From assembly GCA_003118195.1 (NCBI GenBank), contig BEXV01000427.1:14209-78208 (forward strand): 64,000 bases of DNA, in the 5' to 3' direction. The notes beneath the pieces were generated by a model. The model was not told the origin of the DNA. It ran no database searches and saw only the letters and a program-made list of their open reading frames with translations. How positions within the stretch are numbered: position 1 is the first letter of the stretch; the number at the start of each line of letters is the position of its first letter. The position numbers and the translations under genes were made by a program. Below are positions 11,670 through 59,765 of this stretch, in pieces. The DNA comes from Hemicentrotus pulcherrimus (Eukaryota; Echinodermata; Echinoidea; Camarodonta; Strongylocentrotidae).

Positions 11670-13119
11670 CGCAGAGGAGCGCCCTCTCGAGTTGGTCAAC
11701 TTATGGTATCGTGTAATAGTACCTTGTAAGTGGATGTCTTTCCCATTTCTTATAAAACCTATACTGGAAAGTAAAGCAATATCTTTTATCAAGTTTGATA
11801 CTCTAATCCCTTTTCGATGATGTTCATTCTTATCGTGCTTTGTTTTTTATTCAACAAATTAATGATTCCTTTGAAGAATGAAATAGATGGTGCAAGGTAG
11901 CGATGGTAGACTTTATGCCAGAAATCATAATGTATAGGCCTACTCAGTTCAACTAACCGTTGTAAATGATATATTGGTATGCTTTACAACATACAATAAG
12001 TGTGGTATGTGGGGACACATGCGTGGAGAATGCAAGTGCCGAAAATAATGAAAATAATATGGTCCAGTGGTTATAGGAAGGAGACCTGCAACTTCGCATT
12101 TTGAAAGGTTTCGGAGGTATTGACAACTTTTCTTCTTCCTTATCCCTGTTTGATGGCTTGTCCGAAACGGCCTCAATTCTTATTGACAATGGAATGCCAC
12201 CAGGAGCTTTTATGGGTTCAATACCGAAACATGCCTACCCGAGCATCATTATCTCCTCCAAACCCGCCCTTTTAGGTTTACTATTCGACTTCGCCCTTTC
12301 GAATTGCCCCTACAGTTTCATGTAAGTATATTATTTCACATCGGCAAGATCAGTTTTTATCATACCATATCGATTGCCAATTTAGTAGCGCTACGTCCGG
12401 TTTACATAGCCTATCTATCAAGTTCGCATTTTCTGTGCGATATATATTGTTATCATAATGTTTTGATTGGCTCGCATTGTATGCGGAAATAGAGATCATT
12501 GCACGTCATTGTGCAGTTTTTCCATAACGTGCAAACGACGTGAAGGGCGATGTTGTCTGTTGAATGATACGTAAACTTTGGATTTGGACTTGTCTTTGGA
12601 TTTGGGCTGGAACCATTGTCTTTTCGTGAGTAACAGCTTGATATGATTTTGATTTCAGTATTTAATAGGTGCAAGGTACATGTATAGTGGGGCTAGATGG
12701 CGTATACAGACATTAATAAACAGGGGCGTATACCTCCTCAGATGGGGGCGTTATGCGTCTCGAACACGATTGCAAAGAATAGCGTTGTCGATCACCTTTT
12801 GAAATGTCAGAAAACACCAATAACCAATTACGTCATATTACCTACATTTTCTATGTGCATGTGGTATAGTATTACATTGCCCTTGTATGAATGTGTTCAT
12901 ACATTGAAAGTACCATTCGCGATTGTGTTAGCCTTCAAAGGGGGTCGGGGGCGTACCCATTATGCTTGATACACAAGTGTAACAAAAAGGGGGGGGGGTA
13001 GCTGTCTTAATGTATACACTATGATTTTTACACCACCATTGAAGGGGCTGTTATAAATTAAAAAGAGGTGTTTGGAAATCCAAACAAAACGAAGCGTTCA
13101 TCAATATCAGTATATCACG

Positions 13120-13657
13120 TTTCTATTGCCAGGGATTTCCCAGAGTGTTTCTGTTGTGGGTAGGCACATGCCCTTTTATAACCATCATGACCATGGCCAA
13201 TATTGATTTGACCAGAAACAACGTTGATAATAAGTTTGGACTTTACGCACCAGAGGTCAAATTTATTATCCATGTTTGAAGTCTTATCATTTATACACGG
13301 TGATCATCAGTCGACGGGCCCAATTCTCTACGGCTTTGTCAACATGGCCAACTAGCTTTTGAGTCCCTAATCTTTACCAGATCCTAGCCATAAATTTGAC
13401 GTCATAATGGTTAATCACTGACTCTATGGACAATTTATCTTGTCTTTTCGTCAAGCCTAAAGATCGAAACCCTACTTAGTAAACCCATCTGTATGTATAT
13501 AATTATGTTCCTGTATAGTCCAAACTTATTATCAACGTTTTTTCGGACCAAATCAATATAAGTGGTGGTCATGATGGTTATAAAAGGGCATTTACCTACC
13601 CACAACAAATGGTAACCAAGAAACACTTTGACAAATCCCTGGCGGTAGAAGGGTGGT
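13120..13657. mobile_element. foldback (long inverted repeat) element
   Basis: Left arm about 13122-13250 and right arm about 13530-13655 are imperfect reverse complements. Shared blocks include GCCAGGGATTT, TTGTGGGTAGG, ATGCCCTTTTATAACCATCA and GTTGATAATAAGTTTGGAC. The central spacer of about 270 bp is non-coding. This is a MITE-like or foldback transposon of about 540 bp without a transposase. Confidence 0.8.
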
Positions 13658-14956
13658 AAAACTGGTATAGAAAATCCCTTGACGGTCCAAAAGTGATTTC
13701 AGTGAATGCTAACAGGTCCGAAACAATGGGCAAATTTAGTTTCGTCGTCGTCGTCGTCGTTCTATATGACTGATATCGCGTTCAATAAGGATCGGCCCTC
13801 ACTCGTTTATAGTCGGCGAAAAACAAAAATCAGATACGGCCCAGAACTAGACTACTGCATGACCCATGTGTAGGCAAGCGATTGGGAAGATCAAAACATT
13901 CATCATATGGATTTTGGTGTTCCTTGAGATCACCCTCTCTTTCCAGATGTCAGTAAGGCTTCATAGCAGATTATCTAGCCATCTCACATCTTATTCCTTG
14001 TGAGCTTCCATCATTGCACCATCCCCAAGCATTAACTTTAAATTTAGTTTACTTAATCAATTACATTTGTATTTACATGATGTATGTGATATTATACATA
14101 CTTGTGATATTATACATACTTGCCTTTACAAGAACCTTACTTTCAAGAGTTAAGACAGTCAAAAGTGGAAGTTCTGGTATGCATGTAGGATTATCAGCCC
14201 CACCCCAAACAATTTACTTCTAACGTACATTAATCTTAATGGTACTTGTATAATGAAGAAAGTTCCGAAAGTTAGGCTTGTTTTTTGACATTTTGTGGTC
14301 GTTATCTGATCTATAAAGGGAAATTGATTTTTGACGCTAAGCAGTACAATGTATCCTTGGTCAAAATTTATAAGCTTGGTATCAAGAGATATGGACAGCC
14401 GGGTGGATTCTACTCCCGACCCGACCGGGACCCGGATGCGGAGGCGGTCCGGACTTTGCGCTACACAATAGAGCATTCATGTTGTGAGTTCAGGAGTGGA
14501 TGGGCATTATAACTCAACATGTTTTTACAATGAAGAAGCCTCAAAAATTTAAATCAACACGTTATAATAATTTGCTGCTATCCTCGTGACCTCTTCGGTA
14601 ATAATGATATATTTTTATTAGGACGCCTCCCCCAAATATAATTGTGTTATTCATTATTGTATTGCGGGGCTGTATATTATTTATGCATTCATTCTTCCAC
14701 AACGACCGAACGACATGTGTAATTGATATCAGGTGAATAACAAAAGAATTGGGTGAATGACATTGAAACCATTATTTATAACATTTTCTCGAAGAAAACA
14801 TTTGATGGAAGTCGACTGAACTTTTAATTGGTTCATGGCTGCCTACAAGAGTAACATGTGTATTGAACTGCTGTATTTCTCATCTCGTTGTTATTTTATA
14901 GGCCTCCCCATTAAATTGAACTATCAGCTCTTATTCAGTTAGCGACTGAATTTCAT

Positions 14957-15331
14957 ATGAAATTGCATTGCATGGTTAGAATATTGATTATAATAATATA
15001 ATGATAATTATGTAACCATGCCCTGCTGAAGAACATGAAATGTCTATCTTTATGACCATCATAACTAGAAACTGGAAACTGGAAACATGATATATGATTC
15101 ATCCCAACCTTTGTGACGATAAAAATCATTAATACAAACACCAGATGAAATTGCATTGCATGGTTAGAATATTGATTATAATAATATAATGATAATATGT
15201 AACCATGCCCTGCTGAAGAACATGAAATGTCTATCTTTATGACCATCATAACTAGAAACTTGAAACTGGAAACATGATATATGATTCATCCCAACCTTTG
15301 TGACGATAAAAATCATTAATACAAACACCAG
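14957..15331 (+). repeat. 188-bp tandem duplication, nearly identical
   Basis: Unit 1 (14957-15144) and unit 2 (15145-15331) start ATGAAATTGCATTGCATGG and end ACAAACACCAG. I see one 1-base deletion and one substitution between them. The duplication is therefore very recent, or it is an unresolved haplotype join in the assembly. Confidence 0.95.
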
Positions 15332-16119
15332 AGAGTGGTATATAAAGTTTATTTTAGTTTCATTTCACAGCTGGCATTTGCATCCTGTCATTTATCATGT
15401 CATGACAAGAAGGAGCAGAATAGGATTTTGTCAAGAGGGGCACAAGTTTTTAAATTTTCTGACAAGGATAAGAAGAAGAAAATTGAAGAAACTAAAAAAA
15501 CAAAGATCATCACCTGAAATAGGAGGGGGAGGGGCGTTCTCGGATATGTGTACTTTCAGTATTATTATTATTTATTTGACCAATCGGAAAACATACAGTG
15601 AGTATAACAATCAGATAATACATAGAAATATCATAATACATACACACAGCTCTAGGGAAGTGGAGAGGAGAGATAGAGAAGGATACAATCTGCTGGTCAG
15701 GGGTAACACAAGCGATTGACATTGCTATTACTCGAAAGCATGTCACTTGACTTTTAATTGAGAAAAGGGGGAGGGGACACATGCCCCTTAATGTGCAAGT
15801 CTTTGAAGACAATCGTGAGATATGATCAACTGATATCATTTGGAAGGGCAACTGCGGAAGTCCAAGCCCAAGTTTTTGTTTCCATATATGGGCGTAAGAT
15901 ATCCGGAGAGAGGAAACTCCGGTCGTGCAGGAGATAACATAGAGGTAGACAATAATGTTCATGAAATGAAAACCATCAATATTCTCTCATACATTGTCTG
16001 TTATTGTGCTTTTATAGCGCTTATCTTAAAAGTTAAAGGAAATGTAAAATAAGGCTCTGTTATGAGGGAAAATCTAGAGTATTCCACAAAGAAAGTGACT
16101 AGACATGATCAAGACTACA

Positions 16120-16492
16120 TTAAAGGTAAAGACCAGTATTGGAAACCCCCCAATTTCAAAAAAATGAAATGGAAGCTCTCATTAACAATCATGTGAAAGA
16201 ATATGTTTTGACTAATACATGATAACAAATTTGCCGGGAAACCGTCTACCAATTCGATATATTTGGTAAATCTGTTTCTCTCATAGTCTGTGAGAGATAT
16301 AGGGTAGTCCCATATACATCTTTTTGTGTAGAGTGCTTGTAACTTTACGAAGAATGGGCCAAATTTCTTATCATTTTGATGATTCCAGAACCTTGCAGAT
16401 GCTAGATGCTAGTTGATCAACCTTTTCTGATCGATTCCACAACGTTTCTTTCACAATGCAATCGCATGACCATTACTGGTCTTTGCCTTTAA
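16120..16492 (+). mobile_element. TTAA-flanked MITE, copy 1
   Basis: The element is bounded by TTAA at 16120 and 16489. The inverted ends are AGGTAAAGACCAGTATTGG on the left and the complement of AGGCAAAGACCAGTAATGG on the right. It has two relatives in the GNAO introns (29535-29917 and 49801-50174). TTAA target sites are the hallmark of piggyBac-type transposition. There is no transposase, so it is non-autonomous. Confidence 0.8.
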
Positions 16493-16954
16493 TGACATCT
16501 GCCGATAAAGAATTCGTTAGGAATTATAAACCTTTTAGTGTAGCTTGCAATCATCAGGATAATGATATTAGAATATGACTGAGTATTGTGACCCTGTCGT
16601 CAGACAAACGTTTAGATATGTGATTCTTTTAAAGTCAAGTATAATCGTAATAATGATAATTAAATTAATAATGACTGATTTGATTAGATTTATATAAAAA
16701 TAAAAAAAATCTAATTCTAATTTCATCGATGTCACACCACTTAAATACACAATGTTTGAGGAAATGAGAGCATTGCAGAGAAAAAAATTTTTTTTTAAAT
16801 TTTTTTAAAAAATACATACACTGAATCAGATGAAGCGGATGTAAGGGAGTAGCAAAGACAATTGACCTGTCAATGCTACTCCTCACTTTTAACAGTCATT
16901 ATTGTCACAAATTAAAAGTTACTATAAAAACGAAAAATGACAATGATGTAAAAT

Positions 16955-17042
16955 AATAAATGTAAATAATAATGATAACAACAATAACAATAATAACAAT
17001 AATAATAATGATAATAATAATAATAATAATAATGATAATATC
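16955..17042 (+). repeat. AAT/ACA-rich microsatellite
   Basis: Imperfect (AAT)n with interspersed AACA units, ending in about eight clean AAT units. Its antisense gives a spurious poly-isoleucine frame. Confidence 0.9.
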
Positions 17043-17159
17043 TAAATATTTAAAACATAGCATATTTCCAAATGCCCATTCTTTGCACACAAAAAATCTG
17101 GCCTAAGTTTAATAAGTTAATACATGAACATGTAGTTAGGTTTTCCGATTTGTGAATAT

Positions 17160-17440
17160 TTCAGTACAGTCGGGGTAATAATCGTAAAGCGCTTAGCGAT
17201 ATGACAATCTTATGTAATATATAAATATTAATTTAAATATTATCGTTACAAACTTTTATGGTTGTTTTATTTTCAATTCAGGTAAATGTTTGTACGTTAA
17301 AGTCTTTATTAAATCCAGTCAGAAGAAGTCAATTGCTGACAGGCAGATGGTTTAAGTGTCATTACGTAAAATTAAGTATAATACTTGTACAGCGCTTAGC
17401 GATATGACATATGCAATATATAAATATTATAACAGCTAAT
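17160..17440 (+). repeat. two SINE-like 3' tails
   Basis: AAGCGCTTAGCGATATGAC occurs near 17187, and CAGCGCTTAGCGATATGACA near 17391. Each is followed by AATATATAAATATTA. Such AGCGCTTAG...TATATAAAT tails terminate tRNA-derived SINEs in sea urchins and other marine invertebrates. No tRNA-like head is clear here. Confidence 0.5.
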
Positions 17441-19190
17441 TTCAAAAGGAAGTACGCGTTTTGTTTGTAATAATTAACACAGTAATACGAGACTGCTTGA
17501 CCAAACCAAAGCGGTTGATTTATTCACTCCTGGGAACATATTAAAATATCACAGTCTCACACGAGCCACCCAACACTTATTTCAATTTTAACCATCGTTT
17601 CCTTGTTGATAAAGACAGGTATTAATTACATACAAGGCCTTTCATAAAGTAGTCGATATCCTCAATAAATAGTCTGTATTTAAATTTCAAGCAAAACCGA
17701 AACTGAACGTTGGCTCGTTTTGAAGGCCTATGCTGTTATTCATACTTAACATGACTGTAGGCCTATGTGTTAGCCCGAACACAATCAAGGTCCGTCTTTT
17801 TTGTATTGTTTTTTTTAAGGTGAAAAAAGAAAAAAAAAGAGGACGCCCTTGATAAACCCAAAAAGTAAAGAGAAAAAAGGAAAGCATGTCCGTAGGATTT
17901 GAGTGACTTCCTATTGTAAAATAGGAAATCGACCAATTACACAATTGCATATTAATAGGGTTTGAATGCAATGCATCACCATGAAGATGGGGAAGGGTTA
18001 TAGGGGAGGGGGTATGCACCCTTCCCCCTTTGCCATTACCTTCACTCAGCTTTTGAACAAACGTTCATGAAGGCGGTTTATTCGATTGAAATCTCTTTTT
18101 ATATACATAATTTGAATATTTAAATTTAATCTTATGCCCTTTATATATCAGTGTATGCGTGTGCGTGTGTGTGTTTATCAAACACGTTTCGTAAGCTGCT
18201 ACTATTGCAATGACGACAATTACAACTTATACTCCTCCCCTCATATACTCCTCCTTCTACTTCTACTACTAAAACTTTACTACTACTTTCAATGTTACTA
18301 ATATATTGTACAACATACGAGTACCACTCTACTTGACCTACACGCACCTTACCATGTTTACGATACGCGATGAGATAAACGTATAAAGAATAATGAGGAT
18401 CTATAGAGAATAAGCAGAAAGTTATCACTTCCCGTTTTCTCTGCTGATGAGTCGACGAGGGGTAAGGAATTTTAGTCGACATGTAATGATGATGATATTA
18501 GATCAGATATGTGGNCATCTGCCCTTACTTAAAATGTCGCCCCCTTTGCCTCGTTTCAAAAAGTCCCCGTAAACGTATCCCACACGATAGCTACGCACAC
18601 GCATCATCTTGGGTTTAGAGCAGTTCAAAATCAAGTTCCTTTGCTTTGATTAAAAACATTTAAAAAGACAGTCATAATGGAGTCGTGATTTATAGGCCTA
18701 CCATTTTAGGTAAAAAAAGAGAAAACCGGATTCGATGATGGAATTCTGTTCATTGCCATACTGTATTGTTGGTATTGATTAACTTTGGTGGTAGGCATAT
18801 TTAATTCTTTTTATCATCGCAGCTTAATAATAATTCGATTTCAATGTCACCTGATGACCTCGGCATTCTGCTTGTTTCAATAAAAAATTGCTGCTTTATT
18901 TAGAGGGCGAGTGATAATATTTGTTTTTGTTGAAGAAAAAAACCCATCAACTTTAAACGTTTAAATAGCATGCAAGTAGATTTAACATTTAATTAATCAT
19001 CAATTATCCACATTCAGCATGTGAACTGTCATAATAGAAGATAGTACCCTTCCATACAATTTTGGCCTGAAAAAGAGACTACCACGCATGCGTCTCTGGC
19101 CGGGTTGGCCCATTTGCATAAGATTATCTCGCATGGAAGAGAAATTGGAGGGAATGATATGAAACACACCGTAATGAGATTCTTTACCGC

Positions 19191-20558
19191 TGAACGAGCA
19201 GGGGAGAGGGTTTGGTGCGGCGAGGAAGCGAGAGCGATCGAAAGCGAGCTAGCCGTGCGGTAGCGTGTAAGTGAGAGAGAGGAGAGTCGGAGATACTCAC
19301 AGGTTCACGAGCAGACTATATATCGCGGTCCAGCAACCACTTCTGGTTGGGGTTTAAGTGATTTTATTCAGTTCATGATTATCTTCAAGCCTTCACCGCC
19401 CCAGAAGTGAAATTCTATGTGAGCCTCTCTGCACTGAGCTGCTGAAAGAGAATCGTAAGCGCGGACTACCACCAAGAAAACAGGTCATCATTGATTCTGG
19501 TACTTTTTCCTCAAAATCTGAATCTTTTCTGCATTTATGGAACAAACCCGGTGAGAAATTATGTGATAATGTTTGGATTGCCAACTATATATAGGGCAGC
19601 CCCTGAGGTAAACTAAATGCCATCTCTTTGCTTTTTGAGTGAAATGGCGTAAAAAGGAGTCTCATATCGTATCATGGAGTGACTTTGTGGCGGAAAATAC
19701 CTGCGTTATATTTGAGAGCAAAGATGCATTTTCCGGCTTGACATTTGTTCGCCTTTGACCAGTACAGCACATCTGGGGCAGACTTACGAGAAATCTCCAG
19801 GCTGAGGCGTAGCGTCGCGTGTATGACCGTCGTCCGTAGCTAGCTCAGCGACCTCGGTGTATGGGAGTGCCACGCACAGCTTTCTCGCTTTGATTATTTT
19901 ATTTTCTCCCAGTCGCGCCAGCCCAAACCACCAGTTAGAGTCAATTCGGAGCATGGTTACTGTCTGTGCATCAGTGGGCCCTGTTTGGAATGTATGGATG
20001 TACTTGGAGAGGGAGTAACAGAGCTCCATCTGGATAGCTTTCATACTAGGAGTTCTACATCTACCGGAGACAACACCGAGAGACCGCTCATATGCCATGC
20101 TCATGTGAAAGGCGATTGTCCCAATACGGCATCCAGGCGCTACACATAGCCGCCATTGTTGTAAGAAATCGTGTGTCAGTGGCCACCATACTACTACGGC
20201 CGATGTAATTGCGAGTGTGTAGACGTCACTAGGGGAGCTAGCTAGCTGGTACACAGCCCAAACTCCGTTCACCGCTACGAGTGTGTATAGCTAGCCGCAT
20301 AGGCTTGCATATAACGCACGCATCTTATATACACACACGTCATACGAACTCGGCACGCCCGAATGCGAAAGAAAAAAAGAAGGGGTAAAAAAGGAAAGAC
20401 CTTAATATCAGCGTATTTAGAATAACACACATTTTCCGAGGATTATTTCTCTTTTTTGTTCTTTTGTACATATTTTCCATGATTAGGAGAATCTGTTGAT
20501 TTGTGAAGCCGTGTTTGGGTTTCTTGGAGGCACGGTTGGCCTGGAAGGAGGGGTGAAG
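19191..20558 (+). promoter_or_regulatory. probable promoter and 5' leader of GNAO
   Basis: This stretch is more GC- and CpG-rich than its surroundings. A purine-rich GC block lies at 19200-19290, a TATATAT element at about 19317, and no supported exon precedes the start codon. An in-frame TAG at 20484-20486 closes the reading frame upstream of the chosen ATG. The transcription start cannot be fixed from sequence. A 162-codon minus-strand frame here is not recognisable as a protein. Confidence 0.45.
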
Positions 20559-54753
<34,195 letters not shown>

Positions 54754-56221
54754 GACTAGTAGGTAGAATTTCGAAGGTCTTGCTTTTTTCATGGCAAGAG
54801 CCTTCCAACCAAGTTTCTTTTTGTTTTCTCTCGTTCAAACACAAGTGGAGATAATAAATGTTCATTCGTTCGTGCGCACGCTCGGGAGAATGCTGTGTAT
54901 GCGCGCTGTGTGCGATGTGGATCACGTGACACCATCAGTGGAGCTGGAGAAAGTGGCGCCATATTTCGATCACGTGATCTAACCGTTCTCATTGTTTGGT
55001 GAATTCCAGCACGTTGGATGATGCGATCGTGTAGTCTGTTCTCTCTATACATGTGGATTGTAAATGTGCGGAATTGAAGCCATCACAGCTTTCCTCGCTA
55101 GAACATCATGCCCTGTCCAACTTTTTCACTTGGATATCGTCAGTCACGTGATTATTTATGTTGTGCTGATTGGATAGCGGTATCAGTCGGCTGCATCATT
55201 TTAGCCGAGGATATCGATGTCGACTATGTGGGTGCTTGTGAAATTATATGAGAGAGAGGGAGAGAGAGAAAAAAAAAATGTTGGGGAAACTTTTCTAAGA
55301 TTATTTCTATCGTATTCGTGTCGACCTTTATCATGTTTTTGATCTCACGGACAGAAAAAGTGTGTATATATTTTGCTACGACATTTAACGTTTACGCCTT
55401 CTACGGAGATCACTGATTCATGGAATACAACACAACCACGTGACGATTAGCTCGTCTTTTTACCCATCATTCATTGCGATATGGATATCACTACTAAGTA
55501 CGGAGAACCGGAGACGTGATAGAGTCAACGCTTCGAGTTGCTTTTTTCATAATCATCACAGTCATGTCCCCTGACAATATTTCCATTACACAAGAGGATG
55601 AGTGGAGAATCCGATCATTTCATTTTTATTTTTTGGTACTACTACGACAACAATGACGCAGGTGGACCTAAAAGGACTCTTTCGTGAGAAACAAAAACGA
55701 ACTACATCATTTATTTGTTGAGTGGTTGGGTAATATATAAGTGTTGGTGTTGTTATTATTGTAAAACACACATCGTGTTCCGAGAAGTAAGCTGTTTCGT
55801 AAGGTGCATTTGCAATGGGAGTTGTGATTCTAAGCGTCTGATTCTCTGTTATTACTTCTGTTTCGCCGATACTTTTACAACATAATTACTTATTTTTTAA
55901 ACTGTAGTTAGTCGTATCAATTTTCTTCCTTTTCTTTGATTCGATTCGATCCACCCTTCCTGTACTTCTGTACTATATTAATATCGACATAGTGGACATG
56001 TTCTTCTTTTATCAAATCAATCTTCATTGTGGCTGTTGTATTTGTTAATTTTATATGAATTGCACATTCCGATGGCAAACGTTCACGAAGGTCATATCGA
56101 GATTTCCCTAATCCTTACGTGATTGTATTATCTCCAAAGACAACCATGAATGGTTAGATATTAAGCTAACCTTATGTAATATCTTGTTTATTGGTACATG
56201 GCTTCATTAGTTTACATAAGT

Positions 56222-56227
56222 AATAAA
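56222..56227 (+). promoter_or_regulatory. candidate polyadenylation signal of GNAO
   Basis: AATAAA lies about 1.47 kb after the stop codon, followed by T-rich sequence. A later alternative is at 60043-60048. Confidence 0.3.
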
Positions 56228-57057
56228 TGGCCTCTATTATATAACTTATGGATCTGTATTAAATATTATACACTGAGGAAAGTCGAGTGACATGGCAATT
56301 TGTTATTACGCTTTCCTGTCGTTCGACATTATGCAATAGTGATCATTCCAAAAACCATCCCTTGTATTCAAAGGGTTAAACTATTAAAGAGTGATAAATT
56401 ACGATGTTGGTTTCATTTTATTTGACATCATCACAATACGCTTATTGGTAAATGTGTATGAATCATTAATTTTAAATCAGAATGGAAACGTTCAGCCTTT
56501 GTTAAAAGATTCAAACAGCTGTACAAGAAAGGTGTCTCTGGTGAAGTATAACTAATGCCATAGTTTCCCTCCATATCAGAGTAATGTAATAATATTTGTT
56601 TTTGGTAATTTTAAGTGAAAGTGGAACCAGTGACACAGCTTATTTATTAAAACATCGATTTTAATATCTGTTTGAAAGAAAGGATCTGTTTACATATAGG
56701 AATAATTTGGAATTGTAACAAAGGAGCTCTTTGCAAGATTTTGAGCCAAATTTCGAAGAGGATTCTGGTCAGTATTGATTACCCAAAGAAAGATTTTTAA
56801 AAAATACATTGAAAAAAATGGTTGCCAAAACATTTCAAGAATTAAAGGCGGTCGACAATCCATTTTACTTAGCATGAATGAACAATCCTGTTAATATAAT
56901 CACATTATCCTTAAAATTCGATATCCATACGTCTTAGAAAAAAAATTCCCGTGAAAAATCAGAGCTTGCCTCAGATATGTTTAACATTGCAACAACTAAA
57001 ATATGCAAGGTGTATGCCAACTATGGAGAAAATGATTTTTTCCCCCATTTTCTCATG

Positions 57058-57135
57058 GGGCTAAGTGGTCTTGTGGATAAGCCATCACTTCACAATGCAA
57101 AGATAATGGGTTCGATTCCCAACTAACCCTTTATC
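57058..57135 (+). repeat. tRNA-like sequence (pseudogene or SINE head)
   Basis: GGGCTAAGTGGTCTTGTGGA, a consensus B box GGGTTCGATTCCC at 57108-57120, and TTTATCTTTTT after it resemble a pol III unit. The acceptor and anticodon stems pair poorly, so it is not called a tRNA gene. Confidence 0.4.
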
Positions 57136-59148
57136 TTTTTACCATGATTTATTGTTATACGGCATAGCAGGTGAATCGTATAGTCACAGGAGTTTCACGA
57201 AGAAACAACCATAAATCTTAAGCTCTATCACGATTATTATAACTGGTCTATTGCAAAGTTATTAGTTTTAGATAAGAGGGATTTAAAGGACTCAAATGCT
57301 CAAAATCATACAATAATTGTGTTCATAGGGTGATAATGAGAATAACGGTGTTGTTACCGCCGCCCATTTTTTCCTGTCGGTGTCATCGTTTTGATGATAA
57401 ATAAATAAATAGGTTTGACTAGACAAAATCTATCAATTCTTTATAACTATTGATAAACACATGAAACGAATGTTTACTGGTGCAACGAACGATAATATTT
57501 TTCAAGCCGAATTTATTAGGCTGTTATATTTTATTTATTTTATATATTTATATCGTTGTTCAAATGGGGATATACACGCCCATCTTTGCAGATTTTATTA
57601 ACAAAATTGATATAAAACTACTACAGGGTATTGAAGTATTATTTTGGATATGATTCGATTCCATACAGCATTTCAAGAGAATTGATTTATTTTCACAAAA
57701 TAAACACTTTGTGCACAGACTCTACTAGATGCTACTAGGTATGATAAGTAGTCGTTACACTTTGTTTCAAAGTATTAGACCAGCGTCTAGTGGTTTATAA
57801 TATGTTCCAGTTATTTCTTACAATATGTATGTTCACTATGTGTTCGAATAAGATGCACATTAGAATGATACGGTTTTTTTTTAAATATTTTTTATTATTA
57901 AATTATTGACATGAACAAGAATTAAATGTCACCGAATTACCAGCCTTTCAATCAGAAATTGAAAACATTATAAACCATAGACAAACAAACTCCAGAGTAA
58001 ATCGTTGGATGACGTCATATTGTAACTTACTTTGCCGTATTTTATCCATAGAATACATGTAACCGAAAGACTTTCATATATCTGTTATTTAAGTTCCTTT
58101 AACCGCTAAGATTTTTGCCAATCGGTTTATTTATTTGCTCCTCCGAACCTTTTAAATAAAACGATGCCTCATTAAATACTGTAGGTATTTTGATGATTAC
58201 AAGTAGTTTATATTTTCTGTAGTTGATTGATATCATTTATTCAAATGCTTGTTGCAGCTGTTTAAGAATCTGCTGCATTGGAAATAATGAGAAACATTGC
58301 TTAAAAAAACATTACAAATCTTACAACGAATGTCAAAAAGTAATTGACCTCGAAAATTGTATCTACAGTGTTGGAAGGGATGAAAAGTGTTGAATTTGAC
58401 GTATTTGTCATTCTGAAATGGACATGGTATAAACGAAATATCCATTTTATTGAATTTCGTATTAATTGAATTTAGGAAGAAACTACACACGAAATCATTA
58501 AGTTTTCGCACGAGTTCTGCAAACAAAGAGAATATTTTTGTCTCGTACATATTCTTTTATTATACTATTTAGTATGTCCAGTCGAAAAAGGAAACGCAAT
58601 AGCCTTAAATAGGATTACGGTTATAAGTAAACAAATGTATTTTTTTCATTTCTGAAAATATATATGTCCGTCCCTCTGAATGAACGCAAGCGTTTCTGAT
58701 GAAGAGATCGTTCTTCCCGGCGTCTACCATTTCCTATGGTGTGAAATGTAAACGCGAGAGACCCCCCTTTTCTTGTTCAAATACTCAGTTCCAATTTACG
58801 TGGTCGGTTAATTTAGCTAATTAGTCTGCTTTAGAGTTTAACCTCAAGTAGATTTTTGATGGTTCGGCCCACTCCTTGTCAGAGACATCACACTGCAGTG
58901 TTTTCTCGTAGTTATTATGAGACCTATCAATTGATTGTAAGTGATGAAAAACACGATGATCATAATTATTCCATGTTGTTTTACTTGTCCTTACAGATTG
59001 TTTTTGTACAGAAGATGATAAACTGCAAACTAATAAACGTACGTCACTGTACGATTATCACAAATACCATGCCTCCGGTTCTGATTTGTTTAGAATTAAT
59101 TGGTAAAGGATTTCCCACACATTGTAATTTACTTATTCATTCATCCTT

Positions 59149-59244
59149 ATATAATATATATCGTTGAGAACTATGTTTACATATAATATATATCGTTGAG
59201 AACTATGTTTACATATAATATATATCGTTGAAAACTATGTTTAT
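59149..59244 (+). repeat. 32-bp tandem repeat, three copies
   Basis: The unit ATATAATATATATCGTTGAG then AACTATGTTTAC starts at 59149, 59181 and 59213. The third has one substitution. Confidence 0.95.
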
Positions 59245-59460
59245 ATTAAGAATACCAAGTATCCGAAAATGTCTTTGAACATAAATTAAGACAAATAACA
59301 AATTAATAATCAATTGAAATACACGATTCATTTATCTGATAATTAATATATTTTTTTTTTTAATTTTAAAAAAGTATTCATAGAGTATCACACAGGGCTA
59401 GTTAAATATTAAAATATCATATTAATAATGATATTAATCACAAATTTACGACGATTAATT

Positions 59461-59765
59461 GAGGCTTTAGAGCATATAAAAGATACGAAGGAAAATATTG
59501 AGACAATAACTAAACTAGTGTTGAGTGCTTACTTCCTTTTCTAAACCTATATCCAAACAAACCTAGGTATAGTTGTGGAAGTTTTAGAGCATATAAAACC
59601 AGGAAGGCAAATATTGAGAGAATAATAAAACAAGTATTTATGGCTCGTTTCCTATTCTCGAACCTGTATTTTGAGGTTTTAGAAATATTAATCAGGAAAG
59701 CAAATATTGAGAGAATAACTAAACTAGTATTAACAAGGGCTTATTTCCTTTCCACAACCTTTGTG
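59461..59765 (+). repeat. about 105-bp tandem repeat, three diverged copies
   Basis: GAGGTTTTAGAGCATATAAA then CAGGAA.GCAAATATTGAGAG and AATAACTAAACTAGTATT repeats from 59461, 59577 and 59673. Each ends in TTTCCTTTTC.AACCT-like sequence. Confidence 0.85.

Larger units (their letters stand above)
10461..19190. other. intergenic region between the LIM gene and GNAO
   Basis: No exon is supported. It holds an assembly gap, several inverted-repeat elements, a recent tandem duplication and microsatellites, listed separately. Open frames up to about 150 codons (for example around 15300-15962) show no recognisable domain, overlap one another on both strands, and look like chance. Confidence 0.6.

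Noticed and set aside
15300..15962. Overlapping 139- and 150-codon frames on opposite strands
   Set aside because: Partly built on the tandem duplication; no domain and mutually exclusive readings.
19784..20272. 162-codon minus-strand open frame
   Set aside because: It lies in the GC-richer GNAO leader, has no recognisable domain, no supporting splice context, and a composition that follows the local base content.
58690..58750. Second hammerhead-like CTGATGA
   Set aside because: The GAAA lies too far away and no plausible stem II joins them.
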